NCBI RefSeq assembly: GCF_015557635.1
Contig: NZ_JADNOP010000019.1
Span: 1-64,000, forward strand
Length of the DNA: 64,000 nucleotides
Reading direction: 5' to 3'
DNA from: Fusicatenibacter saccharivorans
GTDB taxonomy: Bacteria; Bacillota; Clostridia; Lachnospirales; Lachnospiraceae
The notes under the pieces are model-generated. The model saw only the letters and a program-made list of their open reading frames with translations. It was not told the origin of the DNA and did no database searches. Every line of letters starts with the position of its first letter. Position 1 is the first letter of the stretch. Made by a program: the position numbers and the translations under genes. Shown here piece by piece: positions 50,036 through 59,188 of this stretch.

Positions 50036-51195
50036 CAGATTACCGCATTGCGAAGAGCCTCGACCTTATCGGTGCGCTCCCACGGAAACTCTTTTCTTCC
50101 GAAATGCCCGAAAGCTGCTGTCTGTCGGAAAATCGGACGGGTAAGGCGCAGGCTATCCACAATCTGCTTCGGAGTCATCCCAAACACCAGCGGGATTGCC
50201 AGCTCCAGACAGTCATCGGCACACACCTTCCCCGTACCAAACGTATCCACCTGCACCATGACCGGCTGTGCTACTCCGATTGCATAAGCCAAAGACACCT
50301 GACACTTGCTGGCAAGCCCGGCAGCCACAATGTTCTTAGCGATATATCTGGCCATATAAGTTGCCGAACGATCTACTTTTGAACAATCCTTCCCGGAAAA
50401 TGCTCCACCTCCATGGGGAACCATGCTGCCATAACTATCTACCATTAGCTTCCTTCCGGTCAGTCCTGTATCCGCATCCATGCCTCCGCAGACAAAACGA
50501 CCTGATGGATTGATAAAAATTTTTGTATCTTCATCTGGCGGAAGGAGACGAAGTGCCGGAAGAAGCACCTTTTTTCGGATCTCTGCTTCCAGTTTCTTCA
50601 GATTCTTGTCCTCCGTATGCTGACAGGACACTACCACACTGTCCAGTCGAACAGGCTTTCCGTTTTCATACTCTACCGTCACCTGGGCTTTCCCATCTGG
50701 TAAGATTCCCTGAATATAAGAGCTTTGTCTACAGGCAGATAATTCCCTGACAATCCGATTGGCCAGCACCACAGGCATAGGCATGAGCTGCTTCGTTTCA
50801 TCACAGGCATAGCCGATCATCACACCCTGATCCCCTGCTCCCTGGAACCAGTCTATCTGATTGTCAGACACTCCTTCCCTTCGTTCTTTTGAAGTATCGA
50901 CTGCCCCTGCAATATCGGGACTCTGTCGATGGACAAAAGTGTCCATTGCAATCCCTTCACTGGAATAACCCACATCAGATAGTACCTTTCGCACGACTGC
51001 AAACACATCCGGTTCATAGGTGCTGGTGATTTCCCCTGCCACAATGATCGTTCCTTTCGTAGCAAGCACCTCACATGCTACCCTGGACTGTTCATCCTGT
51101 TTCAGACATACATCCAGGATAGCATCTGCAATCTGGTCACACAATTTGTCCGGGTGTCCTTCTGTTACTGCTTCTGCTGTATAAAATTTTCTCAT
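50035..51195 (-). CDS. metK: S-adenosylmethionine synthetase
   Basis: A 386-residue, apparently complete MetK forming SAM from methionine and ATP. The start MRKFYTAEAVTEGHPDKLCD carries the catalytic His and Asp; GAGDQGVMIGYA, INPSGRFVCGGMDADTG and PHGGGAFSGKDCSKVDRSA (P-loop-like) are all intact. An extra metK on a conjugative element beside two DNA methylases suggests the element provides its own methyl donor. ATG at 51195 follows AGAGAGG; the 51219 start is rejected. An intrinsic terminator sits directly in front (51218-51262), so expression may need read-through. Confidence 0.95.
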   Translation of the reverse strand: MRKFYTAEAVTEGHPDKLCDQIADAILDVCLKQDEQSRVACEVLATKGTIIVAGEITSTYEPDVFAVVRKVLSDVGYSSEGIAMDTFVHRQSPDIAGAVDTSKERREGVSDNQIDWFQGAGDQGVMIGYACDETKQLMPMPVVLANRIVRELSACRQSSYIQGILPDGKAQVTVEYENGKPVRLDSVVVSCQHTEDKNLKKLEAEIRKKVLLPALRLLPPDEDTKIFINPSGRFVCGGMDADTGLTGRKLMVDSYGSMVPHGGGAFSGKDCSKVDRSATYMARYIAKNIVAAGLASKCQVSLAYAIGVAQPVMVQVDTFGTGKVCADDCLELAIPLVFGMTPKQIVDSLRLTRPIFRQTAAFGHFGRKEFPWERTDKVEALRNAVI

Positions 51196-51217
51196 ATGAA
51201 TTTCCTCTCTTTCATGC

Positions 51218-51262
51218 AAAAAAGGCAGGATACCTTCCTTTTTACGGGAACATATCCTGCCT
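51218..51262 (-). terminator. Intrinsic terminator immediately upstream of metK
   Basis: AGGCAGGATA and TATCCTGCCT form a 10-bp stem followed by TTTTTT on the minus strand, only 22 nt before the metK ATG. It ends the toxin-antitoxin transcript, or acts as an attenuator for metK and the downstream transfer genes, since no promoter is visible between it and metK. No SAM riboswitch motif is seen. Confidence 0.8.
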
Positions 51263-51293
51263 GACGTTTCATATTTTCTTTTGATTTTATCAT

Positions 51294-51608
51294 CTAACCT
51301 TTTAATCGGCTTTCAATATCTGATGCACTATATAATACATCTGTTACAATCACTTTATCTCCCTGGATTACAAAAAAGACCGAATAATTGTCTACCAACA
51401 ATCTTCTCATCTCTTTGCTTCGTTCCGGCTCTGATTCCATAATACGGATTCTCTCAGCCATAGTATCCAATGTTAAAATAGCGTCTGCAATCCGGTTGTA
51501 TTGATCCATCGCATTTTCTGGTGCCTGAAGAACATAAGCGATGTGATTATATAACTGCTCCATATCAGCCAATGCTTCATTTGTAATCTCAACCGTATAG
51601 TGTTTCAT
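51294..51608 (-). CDS. RelE/ParE-superfamily toxin
   Basis: A 104-residue mRNA-interferase or gyrase-type toxin: YTVEITNEALADMEQLYNHI at the N-terminus, MRRLLVDNYSVFFVIQGDKV and VTDVLYSASDIESRL at the end fit the RelE/ParE fold. It follows the antitoxin stop by 1 bp. ATG at 51608 follows AGGGAG; the frame start at 51650 lies inside the antitoxin. Confidence 0.88.
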   Translation of the reverse strand: MKHYTVEITNEALADMEQLYNHIAYVLQAPENAMDQYNRIADAILTLDTMAERIRIMESEPERSKEMRRLLVDNYSVFFVIQGDKVIVTDVLYSASDIESRLKG

Positions 51609-51609
51609 A

Positions 51610-51912
51610 TCAATGATTCTCCCTGAATTTTGCGAACGCTTCTGCTGCATTTTGCACTCTTCCTGCAGCTATATCATTGTAACCTTTTTCCAATTTCTGA
51701 TGGATTTCTTCTGTTGTCATGGCATCTGCATGAATCGATACTGGTGCTTTTGGTAAAGAAACAGAAAATGGAATTCCACCTGTAAGAGAAATTTGATTCA
51801 AATACATATCAATCGCTGTTGACATAGGAACACCTAACTGAGACAATACTTTTTCTGCCCGCTCTTTGACAGTTGGGTTTACTCTTAAGTTTAATGTTGC
51901 TGTTTTTTCCAT
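51610..51912 (-). CDS. RelB/DinJ-family antitoxin
   Basis: A 100-residue ribbon-helix-helix antitoxin: TATLNLRVNPTVKERAEKVL, LGVPMSTAIDMYLNQISLTG and a C-terminal toxin-binding region ending FAKFRENH. ATG at 51912 follows GGAGGTG. The promoter and operator lie directly upstream. The pair stabilises the element. Confidence 0.9.
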   Translation of the reverse strand: MEKTATLNLRVNPTVKERAEKVLSQLGVPMSTAIDMYLNQISLTGGIPFSVSLPKAPVSIHADAMTTEEIHQKLEKGYNDIAAGRVQNAAEAFAKFRENH

Positions 51913-51935
51913 GATCACACCTCCTTGTTTCTTAT

Positions 51936-51966
51936 ATTGTAACGCTTTTGTCGTTACAATTCAAGC
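51936..51966 (-). promoter_or_regulatory. Toxin-antitoxin promoter with operator palindrome
   Basis: ATTGTAACG (51936-51944) and CGTTACAAT (51952-51960) form an inverted repeat. On the minus strand TTGAAT is followed after 17 bp by TACAAT, a good sigma-70 promoter with the palindrome between the two boxes, as expected for autorepression by the antitoxin. Confidence 0.75.
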
Positions 51967-52093
51967 ACTATTTCTCACATTTTCTAAGTTTTATATCCGA
52001 TTTTACATTTTCATTATACTCTCAGATTTTCGCTTAAAAAACACATTCCAGATAGATGGCAGATACATCCAGATAGCTGCAAAAGTCCCAGTC

Positions 52094-52510
52094 TTTAAAC
52101 ACTTTCTGACACTACATCACGCCACATTTCGTTGTTCATCCTACATCCTCGAACACTTTTTTCTATGATAGTACTGTCTTTTTCATGCAACCTTGTCTCA
52201 CATTCTGCACTTTTCGGGTGCTTTCAAACACTTCCAGGCAACTTCAGTTCCAAAAAGCCACCAAAGAGCTGGAAAAGCGCCCATCTTCGAACACTTTCCC
52301 AACACTACAAGACTACACAAGCCGCCACGATCCGTTGCACATCCCTTAACTTCGAACACTTTTTGTTCCGTAGTGCCGCTTCTTACCTGCAACTTGTCTC
52401 ACATTCTGCACTTTTGGGGTACTTTTGAACACTTCCTGACACTACTGACTTCGAAGAGTACTGGAGATACCCAGAGACCGGAAGAAAGTTCCCGTCTTTG
52501 AACATTTTTC
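52094..52510 (-). repeat. Higher-order tandem repeat, about 200 bp, three sub-units
   Basis: Seven copies of a motif near TTCGAACACTTT begin at about 52094, 52148, 52222, 52286, 52351, 52423 and 52497. They are of three kinds by flanking sequence, in the order A-B-C-A-B-C-A, so the unit of about 200 bp occurs 2.3 times. Both C copies are joined to the same CTCACATTCTGCACTTTT. It lies between the sortase stop and the toxin-antitoxin promoter. The 603-bp gap 51912-52515 contains no gene. Confidence 0.8.
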
Positions 52511-52514
52511 CCCT

Positions 52515-53297
52515 TTAAGACCCCGCTTTTACTGCCACAAGAATATTCCGGGCTTGCTTCCACTCATAAGAGCAGGTCACCAGCGTCAGAGTTTCCTCAC
52601 AACCTATGCCATCTACCCCTGTTTCAAACAATGCTACCTCTTTTGCCTGCTGTACATAAGCCTCCAATTCCTGTGGACTCTGAAAAGATGTCCTCTGAAA
52701 GTCGAACATGGACACATCGGCTTTCAAAACTGCCGCTATCCGGTACTCCTCCATTCCTTCCGGTGTCTGAAAGAACACCCTGGGATGTGCTTTCCAATAC
52801 TCATAGGAGGAGTACTGATCCAGATTCCCGAACATTGCCCCGCTGTTCATGTTGTGACCGTAGATGGTCAGATTCCCCGATTCTCCCAGAATACAGTCTG
52901 CCTGGAGGAACAAACTTCCATTGATGTCGTAGTTTCCCTGGTAATCCCTCCGCAGATAATACTCCGGTTCTTCCGGGCTGCTCTGCAGTACCGGATAATC
53001 GATGCCACTCTCTGGGATCGTAAGCCAACCCCGAACATCCGGATACTGACTCTGGAGGGAGCGGAGGTCAACGGCAGACACTTCCGGTTTTCTTCCAGCC
53101 TGTTCCTCTTTTTGTGTTGGAGAACCCCCACCCGGAGGAAATTCCTCCGGGAAGTGGGATTTTAAGTCCTCCACCAGTTCCCGGTTCTGCCGGGGGATGA
53201 TAACAAAGTCATAACAAAGCAACGCTACACTCATTATGCAGATGACACACAACATCACCTGCAACATCCACAGACTACTCTTCTTTTTTCGCTTCAT
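52515..53297 (-). CDS. Class B sortase
   Basis: A 260-residue membrane transpeptidase: N-terminal anchor (LWMLQVMLCVICIMSVALLC), catalytic His in TIYGHNMNSGAMFG, Cys in TLVTCSYEW and Arg in ARNILVAVK. Class B by the helix-rich insertion before the Cys. It overlaps the adhesin gene by 23 bp, so it is probably dedicated to that substrate, attaching it to the wall. Confidence 0.92.
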   Translation of the reverse strand: MKRKKKSSLWMLQVMLCVICIMSVALLCYDFVIIPRQNRELVEDLKSHFPEEFPPGGGSPTQKEEQAGRKPEVSAVDLRSLQSQYPDVRGWLTIPESGIDYPVLQSSPEEPEYYLRRDYQGNYDINGSLFLQADCILGESGNLTIYGHNMNSGAMFGNLDQYSSYEYWKAHPRVFFQTPEGMEEYRIAAVLKADVSMFDFQRTSFQSPQELEAYVQQAKEVALFETGVDGIGCEETLTLVTCSYEWKQARNILVAVKAGS

Positions 53298-56200
53298 CTG
53301 TTTTTTCTATTTTCCCATGTTTCTTCTTATAAATCAGAGTTGCTATAAGTCCGATTGCTGATGCTCCCAGAGGAGCAAACAGGAGGATTGGTTTCCAGCG
53401 GTTGTCTCCAGTCTGCGGCACACCCGGAGTTTCCGGTGTCCTTGCATCCTTCATTTCCACCTTCTGAACCTCCATGGTATCTTCCAATGTAAACTTCACA
53501 TCTTCTGCAATCTCATACCCTTCCGGGGCTGTGATTTCACGCAGGATCAATTCTTCTCCTACCGGGAGCTTCTCTACCAGATGAGGCTTTCCATCCGTTA
53601 CCCACTCTTCCAGAATCTCACCCTCTTTATTTAAGATCTGCAGCTTGGCACCTTTCAGTTCTTCGCCTGTGGTAATATCCGTCTTGGAAATTTCTACTTT
53701 GGAATAATCATCCTTCATCTCTACCTTGGTCACACTGCCATCTTCTTTTACTTCAAACTCGATATCTTCTGCAGATACATAGCCCTCTGCATAAGGCGGC
53801 AGTTCTTCGTGAAGGATATACGTTCCTTCTGGCAGTCCATAGACTATGTGCGGTTCTTTTGTACTGATCCACTCTTCTACGATGTTGCCCTCTTTATCGA
53901 TGATCTGAAGCTTCGCACCTTCCAGTTCTTCCCCGGTTGTTGCATCGGTTTTCGTAAATTGGCTCTCAGTCGGCTGGTTTTCCACTTCTTTTGTCAGCTT
54001 GATTTCTGCAAGGTTCTGATCTGTGTAAGAGGCATCCACCTCCCAGATTTCTTCATTTGGAAGATATCCCGGTTTTCTCACTTCCTCTTTTACATAATAT
54101 TTTCCATGATATAGGTCGCTATCAAAGGTAAGTTGACCGTTTTCATCCGTTGCTTTCTTCTCCAAAAGCGTATCTTTTTCTACAAGAACCTCACCCTGCT
54201 GAGACAGAATATCTTCTTTTGCGTACAATCCGAAAATCACGCCTTCCAGTTTTTCTTCTGTGACTGCATCTTTTTTCTCTACAGAAATGGAAATCTTCTG
54301 TCTTTCATTTTTATAGGCAACGCCTTCATAAACGACAGCCTGCGTATCATCCTTTGCAGTCAGGGTAAATTCCTTCTGTTCCGGGTTCAATACGAAATGG
54401 TCGCCTGCCACCGTTTCTTTCAGATAATAAGAACCCAGTGGAAGATTGTTCACTACTGCTTTTCCTTCTTTATCTGTGACCAGGGTTGCTACTAAATCAT
54501 CTTTTTCATAGCGGATGACCGGATTGCCCTGTTCATTTTTCGCACCATCTGGAGAGTAAATGGTATCCTTGGCATACAATTCAAAAGTTGCCCCTTCCAC
54601 GCCGGATTCTTCATATACAAAGTCATGGAACACACCGGTATCGGTATCCTCTCCGGTCACTGCATCTTTGATCTTTCCTGCCAGTCTCTTTGCCTTTGCA
54701 AGCAGGGAATCTCCCTTCACTTCTACTGGCTGTTCTCCAGTTTTCGTTAATGTCAGGCTTCCCACCTGTTCATCATTTGGCTGCTCGACTTCCACGATGA
54801 CTGCTCCGGTATCCGGATCGATTTGATGAGCAGTATCCGAGGAAACGGTGATCACAATTCCTTCTTTGGAATTCTCTTTGTAAGTTCCTTTTCCAGTCAC
54901 TTCCAATGGAGAAATCACAGTTTCCCCTTCATATAAGGACATTTCATACCCCTGTCTTACAAATCCTTCTGGTGCTTTCACTTCTTCAATCCGATAGGTA
55001 GAACATTTCAGTTCTTCCGGTGTTACCAGATAGCCTTCCTCATTAGTCTTGAAAACACTGATGGTCTCTTTCTTCGGATAGAATACGGTCTGCTCTACAT
55101 ATTCCTCTTTTTCCATATCAAAGATTTTATAGGAAGCGCCTGCTTTTAAAACCGGATTGCCTGTCTGTGCATCTTTTTTTACAATCTTTAATAAAAATTC
55201 AAATGGACGGTCATCGAACACACGCCACACCATCGGCTCTCTGCTGTCCTCATCTACCTTTACTAAAAACGGAGCAATGGCTTTCAAATTCTCCGGCACC
55301 GTACTTTCTTCTACCACATAAAGACCATACGGAAGTTCCGGGCTGAGGGCATATCCCTTTTTATCGGTAATCAGTTCCGGTACCGGAACTGCCTTGCCAT
55401 CCACGTAGGTCACTGCCACCTCTTCTTTACTGAAATCATAGCCACGGAAATCTTCCGCAGTAAACTGCTCCCCATTGGATGGCTGTAATTCCCCGCTCTT
55501 TACTTTAGACAGGTTGCTGACTAAATACACTTTAAATCCTGCCCCTTCCACAAGGTCTGTCTCTGTCTGGTCTCCATCTTCACTGATCTTGATGAGCTGG
55601 AACGCCTGCTTTTTCACCTGCTCTTGTACAGTCAGATCTCTGGTTACCTCTGCCACTTCCTGACCTTCGTAGGTAAGGTTCACGTCATATTCTGTCGTAT
55701 CCACCGTATAGCCTTCTGGCGGAGTGAGCTCTTTCACATACATTTTTCCCAGATACAGTTCAGAAAAATCTAAGGTGCCATCTTCCTTGATTACCCCCTG
55801 CGCGATGAGGCTGTCTTTTTTGAACAGAATCCCCGTCTTTCCATCCGGGTGGACAATATCCTCTCTGGCATACAGACCATACACGGCTCCTGCAAGGGAA
55901 CTGTCTCCCTGTGGAAGAAAGTCCTGTGTCTCCTTATCAATCTTTTTGATATGGACAGCGCCTTTTACCCTCTCATCGGTTGCAGTGATCGTAACCGTCT
56001 TTCCGGCTTCCACATCCACCTTATGAATCACATCACTCTGCGCATAGCTGTCTGGAGCCTTAATTTCCTTCACATATACGGTTTTAATGGCAGCTTCAAA
56101 GTAATCACTGACTGCCTTTCCCTCTTCCCCGGTGGCTGGCATTTCCATCAACAGATGCTCACACTTGCTGTCTGTATAAATGCCATAGACTGCACCATCC

Positions 56201-57660
56201 AATGGGTTCTTGGTATCTGCATCTTTTTTGAGAAGTTCAATCCTTGTCATTTCCATCCAGTCTACGGTAAAACTTACCGGATTGGCTTTCTCCGATTCAA
56301 AGACTCCAATGTCCTGATTGCTGTTTCCTGTGGATAACACCAGCGTTCTCCAAGTCTCTCCCACAGAGCCATGCAGTTCTCCGGAGGAATAGGTTCCGGT
56401 ATAAAGCATCGGTGCAGTCAGATAAAACGTATCCCCGCCATAAATCTTTAACGCACCATTCTCTGCGGAAGTTCCCTTTGTCTTGTTATAAATGGTGATG
56501 TCTTTTGGCACATTGACAGAAATATAATTTCGATGATCCCCGGACAATGTGATATCCGGTGTTTTCTGCACATTTCCGTCACGGACTGCTTTTACGGATG
56601 TTTTAGAAAGAGAAATCTCCCCTTTCGGCGGTTCTTCCATAGCAAACAGATGATCAATATAGGCAATCACCCCTGCTTTTACCAGATCCTCATACTTGCA
56701 TCCCGTAAATCCTGCCTCACCTGCGTAAGCATAGCTGGCTGCGATGTGGGTATACACATATTTCTCTTCTGCGCTTTTCCCTGAAAGATAGCTGCCTGTA
56801 ATATCCCCCGCACCGCCATAGCCATAATACAGCACTTTCTGCAGGTTCTTATTGCTGTCCAGCACCTGTGCCACATAGTCTCCACTTGGCGGTGAAGAAC
56901 GATGGGATTCCAGACAATAGGCAATCTTTCCATTCACCGTAAACCAGCAGGTCAGATAATTTCCAATATAACTTGGATAGTAAATGGTCTCTCCTTTTTC
57001 CAGATGTACCGTTTCTCTTGCAGTAAAGGTATTTTCTGCACCGGAAAACATCATCACTTCCCCATCCTCAATCTTTTCTTCCAGTTCCCTTGCTGCCTGT
57101 GCATCTGCATCTTCCCCGGATACCGTTACTTCCACATCCGGGATCTCCTGCACAGGCGTCTCCGAATCTTCTTCGGATTTCGTATCCTCTTTCTGTTTCT
57201 GCCCACCGTTTTCTTCTGCATGGGCCTGTCCTTCCGTATCCGTCAGGATAATCTTACGAGTAACTGAATAGCTGGCACGCGCATCTTTGGGCACAACCCA
57301 GTAGGTTGCAACATAAGTCCCTGCCTGGTCTGGATGATACGCACTGCCATCCTCTGCTTCAATATGTTCCAAAGTCACATCCTCTTTTTCTGGATCATAC
57401 TGAATCCCTTCCATGCAGGTCTCTGCCATAAATTCCTTGTCGGAAACATCTTTGGTGATATCCTCTGCAGTCACTGTCTGCTCAGAAATTTCCGACACCG
57501 GATGCTCCGATTCTGTCTTACTTTCTTTTTCTGTCACAGCATTCTGTGAAATTTCACTTTCTGCCGCATGGACATCCGCTAAGTTCCCAAGCGGACTAAG
57601 ACCCATGAGCAGTGCAAGCCCAAAGGCTGCAAGTCTTGTTTTGATATTCCTGCTCTTCAT
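53275..57660 (-). CDS. SpaA/Cna-B isopeptide surface adhesin, 1461 residues
   Basis: Signal peptide (LAAFGLALLMGLSPLGNLAD), then a Ser/Glu-rich region, a Cys-containing thioester-like domain (TCWFTVNGKIAYCLESHRSS, near 236-255) and a long series of about eight or nine Cna-B/SpaA beta domains, recognisable by repeats such as LEGAKLQIIDKEGNIVEEW and GAVYGLYARED, each with Lys/Asn/Glu for isopeptide bonds. The C-terminus has the sorting signal VPQTGD, a membrane helix and a basic tail. It probably makes donor cells adhere to neighbours or host glycans and is anchored by the overlapping sortase. Start ATG at 57660 follows AAAGGAG. Confidence 0.92.
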   Translation of the reverse strand: MKSRNIKTRLAAFGLALLMGLSPLGNLADVHAAESEISQNAVTEKESKTESEHPVSEISEQTVTAEDITKDVSDKEFMAETCMEGIQYDPEKEDVTLEHIEAEDGSAYHPDQAGTYVATYWVVPKDARASYSVTRKIILTDTEGQAHAEENGGQKQKEDTKSEEDSETPVQEIPDVEVTVSGEDADAQAARELEEKIEDGEVMMFSGAENTFTARETVHLEKGETIYYPSYIGNYLTCWFTVNGKIAYCLESHRSSPPSGDYVAQVLDSNKNLQKVLYYGYGGAGDITGSYLSGKSAEEKYVYTHIAASYAYAGEAGFTGCKYEDLVKAGVIAYIDHLFAMEEPPKGEISLSKTSVKAVRDGNVQKTPDITLSGDHRNYISVNVPKDITIYNKTKGTSAENGALKIYGGDTFYLTAPMLYTGTYSSGELHGSVGETWRTLVLSTGNSNQDIGVFESEKANPVSFTVDWMEMTRIELLKKDADTKNPLDGAVYGIYTDSKCEHLLMEMPATGEEGKAVSDYFEAAIKTVYVKEIKAPDSYAQSDVIHKVDVEAGKTVTITATDERVKGAVHIKKIDKETQDFLPQGDSSLAGAVYGLYAREDIVHPDGKTGILFKKDSLIAQGVIKEDGTLDFSELYLGKMYVKELTPPEGYTVDTTEYDVNLTYEGQEVAEVTRDLTVQEQVKKQAFQLIKISEDGDQTETDLVEGAGFKVYLVSNLSKVKSGELQPSNGEQFTAEDFRGYDFSKEEVAVTYVDGKAVPVPELITDKKGYALSPELPYGLYVVEESTVPENLKAIAPFLVKVDEDSREPMVWRVFDDRPFEFLLKIVKKDAQTGNPVLKAGASYKIFDMEKEEYVEQTVFYPKKETISVFKTNEEGYLVTPEELKCSTYRIEEVKAPEGFVRQGYEMSLYEGETVISPLEVTGKGTYKENSKEGIVITVSSDTAHQIDPDTGAVIVEVEQPNDEQVGSLTLTKTGEQPVEVKGDSLLAKAKRLAGKIKDAVTGEDTDTGVFHDFVYEESGVEGATFELYAKDTIYSPDGAKNEQGNPVIRYEKDDLVATLVTDKEGKAVVNNLPLGSYYLKETVAGDHFVLNPEQKEFTLTAKDDTQAVVYEGVAYKNERQKISISVEKKDAVTEEKLEGVIFGLYAKEDILSQQGEVLVEKDTLLEKKATDENGQLTFDSDLYHGKYYVKEEVRKPGYLPNEEIWEVDASYTDQNLAEIKLTKEVENQPTESQFTKTDATTGEELEGAKLQIIDKEGNIVEEWISTKEPHIVYGLPEGTYILHEELPPYAEGYVSAEDIEFEVKEDGSVTKVEMKDDYSKVEISKTDITTGEELKGAKLQILNKEGEILEEWVTDGKPHLVEKLPVGEELILREITAPEGYEIAEDVKFTLEDTMEVQKVEMKDARTPETPGVPQTGDNRWKPILLFAPLGASAIGLIATLIYKKKHGKIEKTDEAKKEE

Positions 57661-57680
57661 TGCATTCTCCTTTTTTCGTT

Positions 57681-57709
57681 AAAAATACCGCAGAGGCTTT
57701 CCCCTGCGG
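57681..57709 (-). terminator. Terminator between GGCT and adhesin genes
   Basis: CCGCAG and CTGCGG with inner GG/CC pairs form a hairpin; on the minus strand TATTTTT follows. It lies 6 bp after the GGCT stop and 21 bp before the adhesin start. Confidence 0.7.
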
Positions 57710-57714
57710 CTTTG

Positions 57715-58212
57715 TTATCTGCTTACTTCTGTTTTCTTTTGACTGGTTTTTTGTCTGCCCACTTCCTGTCTTGTACGTTTTAACGCATCAGTCACAGAGC
57801 GGCTGGAAATCCCATTTTGATGGCAGCCTTCCACAATCCCCATAAAATAAAGATCAGAAGGAATCGCTGGTTGATCCTTATACGGAGCATTCATGGTATA
57901 TGCCATGACTTCCCTTTTCATGCCATCCTTGCCATGAACAAGAACAGGCTCCTTCCCATAAAGATGGGGATAACCTTCATAAAAGTCCAGGCTCTTTTCA
58001 CACTCCGGTGTAATCTTCCAAAGCACCCCTTCCACCTGGCTGCCCTCTTCCGGCAAAATGGTGGCAACACCGCTTCCTTTCCCTCTGCCACAAAAGGTCA
58101 GGCGGTATCCCTCCAGCCGGACATTCTCCACTACGGAAGCTGCCGGACAGCGGTACGCCATCTGGTCTAAGTTCATATTGCTGCCATAGGCAAAATAATA
58201 GGTTTCTTTCAT
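57715..58212 (-). CDS. Gamma-glutamylcyclotransferase-like protein (AIG2/GGCT fold)
   Basis: A 165-residue protein with the GGCT signature YFAYGSNMNLDQM at the start and the catalytic Glu region SLDFYEGYPHLYGKEPV. Such enzymes release pyroglutamate from gamma-glutamyl amines. It lies 10 bp downstream of an amidoligase; pairing of an amidoligase with a GGCT-fold hydrolase is known from comparative genomics and suggests a ligase and a remover for the same gamma-glutamyl-type linkage. Confidence 0.9.
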   Translation of the reverse strand: MKETYYFAYGSNMNLDQMAYRCPAASVVENVRLEGYRLTFCGRGKGSGVATILPEEGSQVEGVLWKITPECEKSLDFYEGYPHLYGKEPVLVHGKDGMKREVMAYTMNAPYKDQPAIPSDLYFMGIVEGCHQNGISSRSVTDALKRTRQEVGRQKTSQKKTEVSR

Positions 58213-58222
58213 CTCTTACCTC

Positions 58223-59182
58223 CTAACGGGCATCCTCCGCCCGATGATTTCGATTCAAACATTCATAGGTACTGCGGTCATACCTCCATGCCCTGTCACC
58301 CTCCAGATTGGCAAGCAGATGTTCCCGGACATTTTTATATTCTGGTCCAATCAGCCCTAACCGCAGTAAAAAGGTACGGAATGTAAATGCAGGATTCTCG
58401 GTAATCTCTGTTTTCCGCATCTGGGTACATTTCTGATTGATGGCCTGAGCGGAAATGGCAAGGGCCAGCGTGATATTTGCCCGTACTTTTCCTGCATGGA
58501 GGGTACTCTCAAAACATCTCCACTCCAAAGTTCCTTTGGAAAATACTGCATGAAGGTTCAACGCATAGTACCGGGTATCGTCATAATGATCATGGCTTCC
58601 ATCCCTGCCTCCATACCAGATCTGTTTCAGTTTTTCCATGGAAATGGTGTTGTTTTGCATTCTACGGATTTTTTCCAGCACAATGGGGCGTACTTTCTGA
58701 CAATAGTTGCTTTCTCTGGAAGTCTGCACTTTCAATGCCTTGAACAGAATATCCTCTTTGGAATACATGATAGTCATAGCATTTTTGAGGCTTCTTGGGG
58801 TGTGATTGGAAGCGTCCACATGAACATGCTGCCCGCAGGACTCATTTACCTTTGCCCCATGGTGCCTCAAACACCGCACTACTTCCTGCAGCTTCCCCAT
58901 CTCTCCATAGGAAAGTTTGGGACTGACCATTTCAGTGCTGTATTCACTTCCGGCACGGACCATGCGTCCACGCTCCCTGCGTTCCGTATAGATACTGCCA
59001 TCATACATAAACTTCCACTTCTTCCCTTCCTGATCTGTCACAGACCAGACTCCATAATATCCACCATCACAAACTGCCCGTGTTCCAAACATCTCCGCGA
59101 CTACCTCCGCAGCCCTCTGCCTGGTAATGCCTGTCATCTCAATCTCTGTACCGAAGTACTGATCCTGAATTCCAATTGCCAT
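58223..59182 (-). CDS. Amidoligase (Amidoligase_2, glutamine-synthetase-like COOH-NH2 ligase)
   Basis: A 319-residue ATP-dependent ligase: YFGTEIEMTG with the metal-binding Glu pair, ESCGQHVHVDASNHTP with the HxH typical of the family, and GTLEWRCFEST near the end with the conserved Glu and Arg. It forms an amide bond between a carboxyl and an amine; the acceptor (a peptide, protein or polyamine) is unknown. The GGCT-like gene follows directly and the C5 methylase precedes it by 6 bp. Confidence 0.85.
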   Translation of the reverse strand: MAIGIQDQYFGTEIEMTGITRQRAAEVVAEMFGTRAVCDGGYYGVWSVTDQEGKKWKFMYDGSIYTERRERGRMVRAGSEYSTEMVSPKLSYGEMGKLQEVVRCLRHHGAKVNESCGQHVHVDASNHTPRSLKNAMTIMYSKEDILFKALKVQTSRESNYCQKVRPIVLEKIRRMQNNTISMEKLKQIWYGGRDGSHDHYDDTRYYALNLHAVFSKGTLEWRCFESTLHAGKVRANITLALAISAQAINQKCTQMRKTEITENPAFTFRTFLLRLGLIGPEYKNVREHLLANLEGDRAWRYDRSTYECLNRNHRAEDAR

Positions 59183-59188
59183 ACTGCC

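Noticed and set aside
49397-50287. 296-residue plus-strand ORF
   Set aside because: Antisense of the Toprim and metK genes, which have conserved catalytic motifs.
51195-51293. SAM riboswitch in front of metK
   Set aside because: The segment forms only a simple terminator hairpin; no SAM-I, SAM-II or SMK-box core motif is present.
52094-52510. CRISPR-like repeat array
   Set aside because: Repeats are only ~12 bp, degenerate, spaced 55-75 bp and the spacers themselves repeat in a three-part order; no cas genes are near.
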